Shown: positions 15,312 to 24,600 of the stretch, in pieces
Layout: every line of letters begins with the position of its first letter
How positions within the stretch are numbered: the stretch's first letter is position 1
Assembly: GCA_958418815.1 (NCBI GenBank)
Contig: CATZGB010000039.1
Location: forward strand, 1 to 25,624
Direction of reading: 5' to 3'
Source of the DNA: an uncultured Bacteroidales bacterium
Lineage (GTDB): Bacteria > Bacteroidota > Bacteroidia > Bacteroidales > Muribaculaceae
DNA length: 25,624 nucleotides
Notes under the pieces: model-generated
Told to the model about the DNA's origin: nothing
Databases searched by the model: none
The model's input: the letters and a program-made list of their open reading frames with translations, nothing else
Position numbers and translations under genes: made by a program

Positions 15312-16976
15312 TTATTTCTTGCCGAGGATGGCGTTGTAGCGGGCGGGGTCGTGGAGGACGTTGGCCGCCGAGTCGACATCCTGGTCGGTCTTGAGTGTCT
15401 GGATGATGGAGCCGCGTGTGCCATGCCAGCGCATCACCATCTCCGGGCCGAGGTATGAGGCGATCATCTCCCGGTTGAGGTTGAGGTCATGCTCCAGGTC
15501 ATGCTGCAGCAACGAGCGCAGCGCGTCGATGCGCGCCTGCACCGAGTCGTTGAGGTATCCCTCGGTCTTGGCCGACTTCTCGAGCTGGTCTATCACCAGC
15601 TCGCAGGCGCGGTCATATTTGAATTTGTCGGGGTCGATGAATTTCTTGAATTCCGAGAAGATGGTGTCGGTGACCTCGAACTCCTCGGCCGGCACACCCT
15701 CGGGATGGGTGGCGGCGTAGCGGTTGGCGAAGTCGAAGCTCCAGCCGTCGCGCACAATGTTGTATACCAGTCGGTTGCCCTCGGGGTATTCGCTCTTGAT
15801 GTCGGGGGTGATGCCGCCGCCGTCGCGCACCTCGCGGCCGGCGCGTGTGTGCCACACGGTGGTCAGCGAGTCGGGGATGCGGGCTACCGAGCCGTCGGGG
15901 TTGCGGTGGCTGTAGTCGATGGCCTGGATGAGGCGCCCCGAAGGGATGTAATATTTGGCGATGGTGACCTTCATCAGGCCGTTGTAGGGGATGGCGCGGG
16001 TCGACTGCACGAGCCCTTTGCCGAAGGAGCGTTCGCCGACAATCACGCCTCGGTCGAGGTCCTGGATGGCCCCGGTGACGATTTCCGCCGCCGATGCCGA
16101 GGAGCCGTTGACGAGTATGGCCAGAGGTGTCTCGGTGTCGACCGGCTTGTGGGTCGTCTTGTAGATTTTCTCGTTGACAAGCCCTTTGCCCCGGGTGCGG
16201 ACCACCTCGGTGCCTTTGGGGACGAAGAGGCCGACAATCTGCACGGCGCTCTCCAGCAGGCCGCCGCCGTTGTTGCGCAGGTCAAGGACGATTGACTTCA
16301 CGGCGGGGTCTTTCTTGAGGTCGGTCAGCGCGTCTTTGACCGCCTGGAAGCTCTTTTCGTTGAATGTGGTCAGCTGTATGTAGCCGATGTCGCCGCGCAC
16401 CACCCCATAATATGGCACCGGGTCGACATCGATTTTCTCTCTTGTGATCTCGAAGGCGAGAGTGGTGTCAGACAGGGCTGCCGAGCCGTAGGGGCGTTTG
16501 ACGGTGACGTTGACCTTGGTGCCGGCCTGGCCGCGCAGTTTCTTCGAGATCTGGTCAGACGACAGCGAGGTCACGGAGTCTCCGTCGATGGTGATGAAGA
16601 CATCTCCCGGGATGAGGCCCACCCGTTGGGCGGGGCTCCCCTCGCGCGGCTCGGAGACGAATGTCTTTCCGTCGCGTGTGCCTATGTATGAGCCGATGCC
16701 GCCGTATTCACCGGTGGATATGGTCATGAATTCCTCCTGCTCGCTCTCGGGGATGTATTCCGTGTAGGGGTCGATTTCGTTGAGCATCGCGGCGATGGCG
16801 GTGTTGATCGACTTGTCTGCGTCGATTGAGTCGACATAGCTGGTCTGGAGGTTCTTGTAGACGGCGGTGAAGATGTCGAGGTTGCGTGATATGTCGTTCT
16901 TTGGGCTGCGGGTTGCCGCTCCGGCCACAATCGCGGCGGCAGAGGCCCCCATCAGCAGTATGGGAAGTTTTCTCAT
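15312..16976 (-). CDS. S41 family carboxy-terminal processing peptidase
   Basis: Periplasmic serine protease of the CtpA/Prc type that trims C-termini of envelope proteins. The 554 residues begin with a signal peptide or anchor (about 1-22). A PDZ domain follows (about 85-165, with GLIPGDVFITIDGDSV). The S41 catalytic domain has LDLRNNGGG (about 232-239), the Ser loop SSASAAE (292-298) and the catalytic Lys in SFGKG (K320). A C-terminal helical extension (about 420-554) is typical of Bacteroidota members. It is first of the run leading to lepB and the permease, with a weak promoter match upstream. Confidence 0.93.
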   Translation of the reverse strand: MRKLPILLMGASAAAIVAGAATRSPKNDISRNLDIFTAVYKNLQTSYVDSIDADKSINTAIAAMLNEIDPYTEYIPESEQEEFMTISTGEYGGIGSYIGTRDGKTFVSEPREGSPAQRVGLIPGDVFITIDGDSVTSLSSDQISKKLRGQAGTKVNVTVKRPYGSAALSDTTLAFEITREKIDVDPVPYYGVVRGDIGYIQLTTFNEKSFQAVKDALTDLKKDPAVKSIVLDLRNNGGGLLESAVQIVGLFVPKGTEVVRTRGKGLVNEKIYKTTHKPVDTETPLAILVNGSSASAAEIVTGAIQDLDRGVIVGERSFGKGLVQSTRAIPYNGLMKVTIAKYYIPSGRLIQAIDYSHRNPDGSVARIPDSLTTVWHTRAGREVRDGGGITPDIKSEYPEGNRLVYNIVRDGWSFDFANRYAATHPEGVPAEEFEVTDTIFSEFKKFIDPDKFKYDRACELVIDQLEKSAKTEGYLNDSVQARIDALRSLLQHDLEHDLNLNREMIASYLGPEMVMRWHGTRGSIIQTLKTDQDVDSAANVLHDPARYNAILGKK

Positions 16977-17003
16977 CGTTGGCTAACGTCTGTGTTTGAC
17001 ACG

Positions 17004-17011
17004 CGAAGTTA
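17004..17011 (-). promoter_or_regulatory. Possible -7 box of the S41 protease operon
   Basis: Minus-strand TAACTTCG differs by one base from TAnnTTTG and lies 27 bases before the S41 ATG in an AT-rich 98-base gap. I see no clear upstream TTTG box, so this is a weak call. Confidence 0.35.
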
Positions 17012-17074
17012 CGATAATTTGCGGCAACCCGGCAAACGGATTGCCACAAATTAAGTTAAATTAAAAGTAGGGGG

Positions 17075-17656
17075 TCAGTGGCAGTGGCCTCCGCCGCAGC
17101 AGCCGTCTGAGCAACCGCCATCCTGGCCTTCGCCGCAATGGTCGTGGTCGCATCCGCAGCCGCATCCCTGGGCGGGCTTGAGCTCCTCGGGGGTGGCGTC
17201 GCGCACGGCGAGGATTTTGCCGTCGAAGCGCACGGCCTTTCCGGCCAGGGGGTGGTTGAAGTCCATCTTCACCTTGTCGGCGGTCACCTCCTTCACCAGT
17301 CCGTTGATGCGGAAGCCGTCGGCGGTCATCATCGGCACGAGCGCGCCGGGCTTGATGGCCTCGTCGTCGAATTTGTCATCGATGAGGAAGAGGTCTTTGT
17401 CGAGGGTCACCACCTGGTCGGGGTCGTAGGGGCCGAAAGCCTCGTCGGCGGTGGCGGTGACGTTGAATTTGCCATCCTTCTCGAGGCCTTCGATGGCCTT
17501 CTCGAGGGGGACAATCATTCCGCGTGTCACACCGAAGACAATCTTCTCTGGGTCTTCGGCGTCGGTCTGGTGGACGAGCTTCTCGGTGCCGTCAGGCTCG
17601 ATGGCGTAGAGGTCATAACCGAGTTCGACATATTTTCCGGGTTGGATTTTTTCCAT
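17075..17656 (-). CDS. slyD: FKBP-type peptidyl-prolyl isomerase, SlyD-like, with metal-binding tail
   Basis: Cytoplasmic prolyl isomerase and chaperone of the SlyD type. The 193 residues have the short FKBP core (residues 1-70 and 125-155) interrupted by the insert-in-flap chaperone domain (about 70-125). NHPLAGKAVRFDGKI is the family signature. The tail is Cys/His-rich, with 8 Cys and 4 His in the last 30 residues, like the nickel/zinc-binding tail of E. coli SlyD, which delivers Ni to hydrogenase. It starts 45 bases after mfd with no promoter seen between them, so co-transcription is likely. Metal binding is inferred from composition. Confidence 0.9.
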   Translation of the reverse strand: MEKIQPGKYVELGYDLYAIEPDGTEKLVHQTDAEDPEKIVFGVTRGMIVPLEKAIEGLEKDGKFNVTATADEAFGPYDPDQVVTLDKDLFLIDDKFDDEAIKPGALVPMMTADGFRINGLVKEVTADKVKMDFNHPLAGKAVRFDGKILAVRDATPEELKPAQGCGCGCDHDHCGEGQDGGCSDGCCGGGHCH

Positions 17657-17701
17657 AATTCAGTAGTAAATAGGTGTTATGATGTGGTTGGATGTGTCGG
17701 G

Positions 17702-20700
17702 TCAGGTCTCGAGGTTGAGAATCTCCGAGAGGATGGAGACGGCGGTCTCCACGTTGGGGACGGCTGAGAAGGCGAAGGAGCGCTTCTGGCCGTTCTCGCG
17801 TATCTTGACGGTGGAGAGATGGCTCTGCAGGTAGGCTATCATCCAGCCGAACATCGGCGACTGGTAGTAGGCCTGGTTCTGGGAGTCGACGAAGTAGGTG
17901 TACATCGTGCCTTGCTTGAGGGCCACCTTCTCGATACCGAGCTGGCGGGCCAGGCGGCGCAGGCGCGGAACCCGGGTGAGCTCGGCGGCCTCGGGGGGTA
18001 TTTTGCCGAAGCGGTCGACGAGCCGCGAGCGGAACTCACGGATGTCCATCTCGCGCTCCATCGAGTCGAGCTCGCGGTAAAGCGATATGCGCTCGCTCTC
18101 CTGGGGGACATACCATGCGGGCAGCAGCAGCTCGAGGTCGCTTTCGATGACGCAGTCGGCCACATATTCGGTCTCCTCCTCCGGGGAATTGCCATGCTCC
18201 TCTTTGGTAAACGTTCCGGCGAACTCTTCGGTTCGCAGCTCGGTGACCGCCTCCTTGAGTATTTTCTGATAGGTCTCGTAGCCGAGGTCGGCGATGAATC
18301 CGCTCTGCTCGGCCCCCAGGAGGTTGCCGGCCCCGCGTATGTCGAGGTCCTGCATGGCGATGTGGATGCCCGAGCCGAGGTCTGAGAATCCCTCGATGGC
18401 CTGCAGGCGTCGGCGCGCCACCGGTGTCAGTGGATTGCCCGGGGGCACCATCAGGTAGCAGAATGCCTTGCGGTTGCTGCGTCCCACGCGTCCGCGCAGC
18501 TGATGCAGCTCGGAGAGGCCGAAGTTCTGGGCGTTGTTGACGATCATCGTGTTCACGTTGGGCATGTCGATGCCGCTCTCGACGATGGTGGTGGCGAGCA
18601 TCACGTCATAGTCGTGGTTGGTGAAGTCGATGATTGCCTGCTCGAGTTTCTCGGGGGGCATCTGGCCGTGGGCCACGATGGTGCGCGCGTCGGGGACGAC
18701 CCGCTTTACCATCTGCTCGAGCTGCATCAACCCCTCGATGCGGTTGTTGATGATGAACACCTGGCCGTTGCGCGACATCTCGAAGTTGACAGCCTCGGCC
18801 AGCAGGTCGTCGGTCAGGGTGTTGACCGAGGTCAGGATGGGGTAGCGGTTGGGTGGCGGGGTGGTTATCGACGATAGGTCGCGGGCCCCCATGAGTGAGA
18901 ACTGCAGGGTGCGGGGTATGGGTGTGGCCGACATCGTCAGGGTGTCCACCGAGACTTTGAGCTGCTTGAGTTTCTCCTTGACGGCCACGCCGAATTTCTG
19001 CTCTTCGTCAATCACCAGCAGCCCGAGGTCTTTGAAGCGGACATCCTTGCCTACAAGCCTGTGGGTGCCGACCAGGATGTCGATTTTGCCGTCGGCTAGG
19101 TCTTTGAGAATCTCCTTGACCTGTTTTGGGGTGCGGGCGCGCGATAGGTAGTCGACCCTGACGGGGAAATCCTTCAGGCGGTCGCGGAAGGTATGGAAAT
19201 GCTGGTAGGCCAGCACGGTGGTGGGCACCAGCACCGCCACCTGTTTGCCGTCGGTGGCGGCCTTGAAGGCGGCGCGTATGGCGATTTCGGTCTTGCCGAA
19301 GCCGACATCGCCGCATATGAGGCGGTCCATGGGGCGGTCGCTCTCCATGTCGGCTTTCACGTCGCGGGTTGCCGTCAGCTGGTCGGGGGTGTCCTCGTAG
19401 ATGAACGAAGCCTCAAGCTCATGCTGCAGGTAGCTGTCGGGCGAGAAGCTGAATCCCTTCTCCTCCTTGCGGGCGGCGTAGAGCCTGATGAGGTCGCGGG
19501 CGATGTCCTTGAGTTTCTTCTTGGTCTTCTCTTTCAGGCGGTTCCATGCCCCGGAGCCGAGCTTGTTGATTGTCGGTTCCACCCCCTCCTTGCCCCGGTA
19601 TTTGGCGAGCTTGTGGAGGGCGTGGATGGAGACGAAGATGCAGTCGTTGTTCTTGTAGATGAGCTTGATCATCTCCTGGGTGGTCCCGTTGACCTGGGTG
19701 CGCAGCAGTCCGCCGAACTTCCCTACGCCGTGGTCGACATGGACGATGTAGTCGCCGGTCTCGATAGCCGAAAGCTCTTTGAGCGAGAGGGCGAGCTTGC
19801 CCGACCGTGCGCGGTCGCTCTTGAGCGAGTATTTGTGGAAGCGGTCGAAAATCTGATGGTCGGTGAAGAGGCATCGTTTCAGACGGTGGTCGACGAAACC
19901 CTCGTGGAGGGTCGCCGACGCCGGGGTGAAGGGTATCTCCTCCTCGCGTTCGTCGAAGATGGCGTGTAGTCGCTGGGCCTGTTTCTGCGAGTCGGTGAGG
20001 ATGTAGATTTTGTAGCCCTCGCCGAGGAATTTCAGGAAAGAGGCCGAGATGAGGTCGAAGTTCTTGTGGTAAAGCCCCTGCGGGGAGCAACCGAAGTCGA
20101 GGGCCGTCTCCGACTCCTTTGGGGGAGTTGCGGCGGAGTATTCCAGGCGGGTGAATCCAGCCAGCCTGCGGGCGAACTTTGCCGGGTCTACCAGCTGTTT
20201 CATCGCCTGCATGTCACCCTCGCCGGCAATCACAGCTGATGATGAGAAGCTGTCGGCGGCTATCGCCTCGATTCTCCCTGTGAGCCTCGACAGGTCGGTT
20301 GCCGCTATGACGGTGGAGGGTGGGATGAAGTCGAGCAGGCTCTCCCCCGCGTCACCCTCGGCGGAGACATTGGCGGTGATGGCCACCGACTCCACTTTCT
20401 GTTCAGACAGCTGGGTCTCGATGTTGAAGGAGCGTATCGACTCGATTTCGTCGCCGAAGAGGTCGATGCGGTAAGGCAGCTCCCCGGAATACCCGAATAT
20501 GTCGAGGATTGAGCCTCGGATGGCGAAATGGCCCGGCTCATATACATAGTCGACAGGCAGGAATCCGTTGTCGAGCATCCATTTGCGAGTCTTGGCAAGG
20601 TCGATTTCCTGCCCCACGGCGAATGTCGCCGTCTTGTCGGTCAGCCTCTGCCTGGAGGCCACCTTCTCGGCCATCGCCTCGGGGTATGAGACCACAAACC

Positions 20701-21154
20701 GCAGCCCGGGGTCGGTGGTCCAGTGGCTCAGCGTCTCGGTGCGCAGAATCTGCTGCGGCGGGTCGACCTGGCCATACCTGATGTCGCGTCGGTAACCCGA
20801 CGGGAATATCATCACGGCCCTGTCGCCCAGTATCTTCACGAGGTCGTTGTAGAGATACCCCGCGTCATCCATCGAGTCGGCCACGAGCAGCACCGGCGCA
20901 TTCCCCTGCTCGCCATTCGCCGGTTTCCTCCCGGTGTCGCGCAGGGCCATGCCGGCAAACAGCGCCGCCACCGACGAGCCTGCGAGGCCGCCGAGGGTCA
21001 CGACGCTCCCCCCGCGGGCGAGCTGTAGCGCGCGGTCCATTGCTTTCTCCCTTGCCGGTGACAGGAAATCCCTTGCCAGCGATTCCAGCGGGCAGACCCC
21101 GTCGGCGGGCGTTGAGACCGGCATGTCGGTGTTTGGGTTGATAGTTTTGGCCAT
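17702..21154 (-). CDS. mfd: Transcription-repair coupling factor Mfd
   Basis: DNA translocase that removes RNA polymerase stalled at lesions and recruits UvrA. The 1150 residues are full length (E. coli 1148). Order: UvrB-homology region at the N-terminus; RNA-polymerase-interaction domain (about 455-520, with DYIVHVDHGVGKFGGL); helicase motif I GDVGFGKTE (about 615); motif II DEEQ (about 715); SATPIPRTLQ; translocation motif region QLRGRVGRS; and a C-terminal autoinhibitory domain (about 1000-1150). The start follows a good -7 box by about 40 bases and is divergent from nifJ. The SlyD-like gene follows. Confidence 0.97.
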   Translation of the reverse strand: MAKTINPNTDMPVSTPADGVCPLESLARDFLSPAREKAMDRALQLARGGSVVTLGGLAGSSVAALFAGMALRDTGRKPANGEQGNAPVLLVADSMDDAGYLYNDLVKILGDRAVMIFPSGYRRDIRYGQVDPPQQILRTETLSHWTTDPGLRFVVSYPEAMAEKVASRQRLTDKTATFAVGQEIDLAKTRKWMLDNGFLPVDYVYEPGHFAIRGSILDIFGYSGELPYRIDLFGDEIESIRSFNIETQLSEQKVESVAITANVSAEGDAGESLLDFIPPSTVIAATDLSRLTGRIEAIAADSFSSSAVIAGEGDMQAMKQLVDPAKFARRLAGFTRLEYSAATPPKESETALDFGCSPQGLYHKNFDLISASFLKFLGEGYKIYILTDSQKQAQRLHAIFDEREEEIPFTPASATLHEGFVDHRLKRCLFTDHQIFDRFHKYSLKSDRARSGKLALSLKELSAIETGDYIVHVDHGVGKFGGLLRTQVNGTTQEMIKLIYKNNDCIFVSIHALHKLAKYRGKEGVEPTINKLGSGAWNRLKEKTKKKLKDIARDLIRLYAARKEEKGFSFSPDSYLQHELEASFIYEDTPDQLTATRDVKADMESDRPMDRLICGDVGFGKTEIAIRAAFKAATDGKQVAVLVPTTVLAYQHFHTFRDRLKDFPVRVDYLSRARTPKQVKEILKDLADGKIDILVGTHRLVGKDVRFKDLGLLVIDEEQKFGVAVKEKLKQLKVSVDTLTMSATPIPRTLQFSLMGARDLSSITTPPPNRYPILTSVNTLTDDLLAEAVNFEMSRNGQVFIINNRIEGLMQLEQMVKRVVPDARTIVAHGQMPPEKLEQAIIDFTNHDYDVMLATTIVESGIDMPNVNTMIVNNAQNFGLSELHQLRGRVGRSNRKAFCYLMVPPGNPLTPVARRRLQAIEGFSDLGSGIHIAMQDLDIRGAGNLLGAEQSGFIADLGYETYQKILKEAVTELRTEEFAGTFTKEEHGNSPEEETEYVADCVIESDLELLLPAWYVPQESERISLYRELDSMEREMDIREFRSRLVDRFGKIPPEAAELTRVPRLRRLARQLGIEKVALKQGTMYTYFVDSQNQAYYQSPMFGWMIAYLQSHLSTVKIRENGQKRSFAFSAVPNVETAVSILSEILNLET

Positions 21155-21195
21155 AGTCAGATTTCTGTCAGAATCTCCTTTTCAAGACGAAACTG

Positions 21196-21227
21196 CAAAA
21201 TTAACAAAAAAGTTGTCACTCTCCCAA
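21196..21227 (-). promoter_or_regulatory. mfd promoter
   Basis: Minus-strand TTG (21227-21225) is followed after 21 bases by TAATTTTG (21203-21196), near the Bacteroidota consensus. It ends 41 bases before the mfd ATG. Confidence 0.6.
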
Positions 21228-21312
21228 TTCTTCCCCCGTCATAAAATGCCATGCCTTCTCTTCGAGGGTGATGCTGTGGATGTTTGTTTTCCGATTTCGA
21301 GCAAGGCGATGG

Positions 21313-21320
21313 CAAAGTTA
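21313..21320 (-). promoter_or_regulatory. Second -7-like box upstream of mfd
   Basis: Minus-strand TAACTTTG is an exact TAnnTTTG match, 158 bases before the mfd ATG. It could be a distal mfd promoter with a long leader, or could drive a small RNA. No clear TTTG partner box is seen. Confidence 0.4.
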
Positions 21321-21554
21321 AGCAATTACTAAAAACATCTTTGATTAGAGGAATAATTGCTGTTTTTTCGGCGGGTTCCTGTCGGTTTTCCACGGAGGTA
21401 TGACATGTGGAGGGCCGGAAGAGAAGAAAAAGCATATTATATACCTGAGTATGAGCGGTAAGGACTCCGGCGTTTATACCTCACGGGAATGTTTTAATTA
21501 ATGAAGTTTTGCGTATTTTAATGTGTGGCGGTAGTGTTTTTCGTGGAAAATTCG

Positions 21555-21562
21555 TATCTTTG
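21555..21562 (+). promoter_or_regulatory. nifJ promoter -7 box
   Basis: TATCTTTG matches TAnnTTTG and is followed by GCGGG, a common Bacteroidota start context. It lies 87 bases before the nifJ ATG, leaving a leader of about 80 bases. The upstream box is not well matched. Confidence 0.6.
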
Positions 21563-21566
21563 CGGG

Positions 21567-21653
21567 ATGATAGGGGATGTTGTGTCTACACGTTCCCTTG
21601 CGACGACGCAATACGTCAAATTCAACATAAACTGTTTTTCTAAACTATTATGA
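21567..21653 (+). CDS. Possible 28-codon leader ORF overlapping the nifJ start
   Basis: An ATG five bases after the -7 box, close to the expected transcription start, opens a 28-codon frame that ends at the TGA overlapping the nifJ ATG (ATGA, 21650-21653). If real it would be leaderless or nearly so and coupled to nifJ. The peptide (starting MIGDVVSTRSLATTQ) resembles nothing I know, so it could be chance. Confidence 0.25.
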   Translation: MIGDVVSTRSLATTQYVKFNINCFSKLL

Positions 21654-24600
21654 GTAAAGAAAAAAAATTCCTGACCTGTGATGGTAACCAGGCAGCGGCC
21701 CATGTCTCCTACATGTTCTCGGAGGTAGCCGCCATCTATCCCATCACCCCCTCCTCGACTATGGCTGAATATGTCGACGAATGGGCAGCCGCAGGCCGAA
21801 AGAACATTTTCGGTGAGACCGTTCTTGTCCAGGAGATGCAGTCTGAGGGTGGCGCCGCGGGCGCTGTCCACGGTTCGCTCCAGGCCGGTGCCCTCACCAC
21901 CACTTATACAGCATCGCAGGGTCTGCTTCTGATGATCCCCAACATGTACAAGATTGCCGGCGAACAGCTCCCCTGCGTGTTCCATGTGTCGGCCCGTACG
22001 CTCGCCAGCCACGCGCTGAGCATCTTCGGCGACCATCAGGATGTGATGTCGGTGCGTCAGACCGGCTTCGCCATGCTCTGCGAGGGTTCGGTACAGGAGG
22101 TGATGGACCTCTCCGGGGTCGCCCACCTGGCCTCTATCAAGGCTTCCATCCCCTTCGTCAACTTCTTTGACGGATTCCGCACCAGCCACGAGATTCAGAA
22201 AATCGAGGTGATGGAGCAGGACGACCTCGCCCCGCTGCTCGACCGTGAGGCTCTCGACCGCTTCCGCCAGCACGCCCTCACCCCCCAGGCTCCCGTGTCG
22301 CGCGGTATGGCCGAGAACGGCGACGTTTTCTTCCAGCACCGTGAGGCATGCAACCCCGCCTACGACAACATCGCCGACGTGGTTGAGGAGTACATGGAGA
22401 AAATCTCGGCCATCACCGGCCGCAAATACGGCCTGTTCGACTACTACGGAGCCGAGGACGCAGACCGCGTGATCATCGCCATGGGTTCGGTCACCCAGGC
22501 CGCCCAGGAGGCTATCGACTTCATGCTCGCCAATGGCGAGAAGGTAGGTCTGGTGTCTGTCCACCTCTACCGCCCCTTCTCGGCCAAGCACTTCCTCGCC
22601 GCCGTCCCCAAGACAGCCAAGCGCATCGCCGTGCTTGACCGCACAAAAGAGCCCGGAGCCACCGGTGAGCCCCTCTTCCTCGATGTCAAGGAGTGTTTCT
22701 ACGGCAAGGAGAACGCCCCCCTCATCGTCGGCGGACGCTACGGTCTGGCCTCGAAGGACACCACTCCCGCCCAGATCATCGGCGTGTTTGAGAACCTCGC
22801 CCTGCCGATGCCCAAAGACCACTTCACCGTCGGTATCGTCGATGACGTGACCTTCACCTCGCTGCCCCTTCCCGAGGAGGTTGCCCTTGGCGACAAGTCG
22901 ACCTATGAGGCTAAGTTCTACGGTCTCGGTGCTGACGGCACCGTGGGCGCCAACAAGAACTCGGTGAAAATCATCGGTGACAACACCAACAAGTACTGCC
23001 AGGCTTATTTCGCCTACGACTCCAAGAAGTCGGGCGGTTTCACCTGCTCGCACCTCCGCTTCGGCGACGCGCCCATCCGCTCGACCTACCTGGTCAACAC
23101 CCCCAACTTCGTGGCATGCCATGTGCAGGCTTACCTCCACATGTATGATGTGACCCGCGGTCTGCGCGACAACGGCACATTCCTGCTCAACACCATCTGG
23201 GAGGGTGAGGAGCTGGCCAAGAACCTCCCCGCAAAGGTGAAGAAATATTTCGCCGACCACAACATCTCGGTGTACTATATCAACGCAACCAAGATCGCTC
23301 AGGAAATCGGTCTGGGCAACCGCACCAACACCATCCTCCAGAGCGCGTTCTTCCGCATCACAGAGGTGATTCCCGTCGACCTCGCCGTTGAGCAGATGAA
23401 GAAATTCATCGTCAAGAGCTACGGCAAGAAGGGTCAGGATGTGGTTGACAAGAACTACGCGGCCGTTGACCGCGGTGGCGAGTACAAGAAGCTCGATGTA
23501 GATCCCGCGTGGAGCAACCTCGAAGTGGAGATGCCCGCCCCCAACGATGATCCCGAGTTCATCAACAAGATCGTGCGCCCCATCAACGCACAGGATGGCG
23601 ACCTGCTGAAAGTGTCAGACTTCGCCAACATTCCCGACGGAACATGGGAGAACGGCACATCGGCCTACGAGAAGCGCGGTGTGGCCGCCTTCGTCCCCGA
23701 ATGGAAAGAGGAGAACTGTATCCAGTGTAACAAGTGCGCCTATGTCTGCCCCCACGCCGCAATCCGTCCCTTCCTGCTCGACGCGGATGAGATGAAGAAC
23801 GCTCCCGTGGCTGAAGACAAGACCCTCCCCGCCATCGGCAAGCAGTTTGCCGGCATGCGCTTCATCCAGGCTGTCGATGTCCTCGACTGTCTCGGCTGCG
23901 GCAACTGCGTGGATGTATGTCCGGGCAAGAAGGGTGAGAAGGCCCTGGAGATGAAGCCTCTCGAAAGCCAGCTCGAAGTACAGGCCGAATGGGACTACTG
24001 CGTGAAGTCTGTCGCCTCCAAGCAGGAGCTTATCGACATCAAGGCCAACGTGAAGAACTCACAGTTCGCCACCCCGCTCTTTGAATTCTCCGGCGCATGC
24101 TCGGGTTGCGGCGAGACCCCCTATGTCAAGCTCATCTCGCAGCTCTACGGTGATCATGAGATGGTTGCCAACGCCACCGGATGTTCTTCGATTTACTCCG
24201 GCTCGGTGCCCTCAACCCCCTACACCACCAACTTCCGCGGCCATGGCCCGGCTTGGGCAAACTCCCTCTTCGAGGACTTCGCTGAGTTTGGTCTTGGTAT
24301 GACCATCGCCAACGAGAAGATGCAGATGCGTCTGACCGCCCTCATGGAGCAGGCCCTGACTTGCGACTGCTGCTCGGCCGAAATCAAGGCTCAGGCCCAA
24401 AAGTGGCTCGACAACCGCAACGACGCTGTGGCCACCCGCGAGGTCTACGAGAACATCGTGCCCCTCTGCGCCGCCTGCGAGTGTGACGTATGCAAAGGCA
24501 TCGTGACCCTGAAGGGCTTCATCGTGAAGCGCAGCCAGTGGATCATCGCCGGTGACGGCGCCGCCTACGACATCGGTTTCGGCGGTCTCGACCACGTCCT

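Larger units (their letters stand above)
21155..21649. other. Divergent intergenic region between mfd and nifJ
   Basis: These 495 bases carry two minus-strand -7-like boxes towards mfd (21196-21203, 21313-21320) and one plus-strand box towards nifJ (21555-21562). The region is clearly richer in A and T than the flanking genes. I find no convincing gene, RNA or repeat in 21321-21550. Confidence 0.6.

Noticed and set aside
21157..21435. A 92-codon minus-strand frame before mfd
   Set aside because: Its composition is not protein-like, it crosses two promoter-like boxes, and it resembles nothing known.
21518..23260. A 580-codon open frame antisense to nifJ
   Set aside because: It lies wholly within or against nifJ, whose strong codon bias leaves the opposite frame open. 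The product has no recognisable domain and nifJ is certain.
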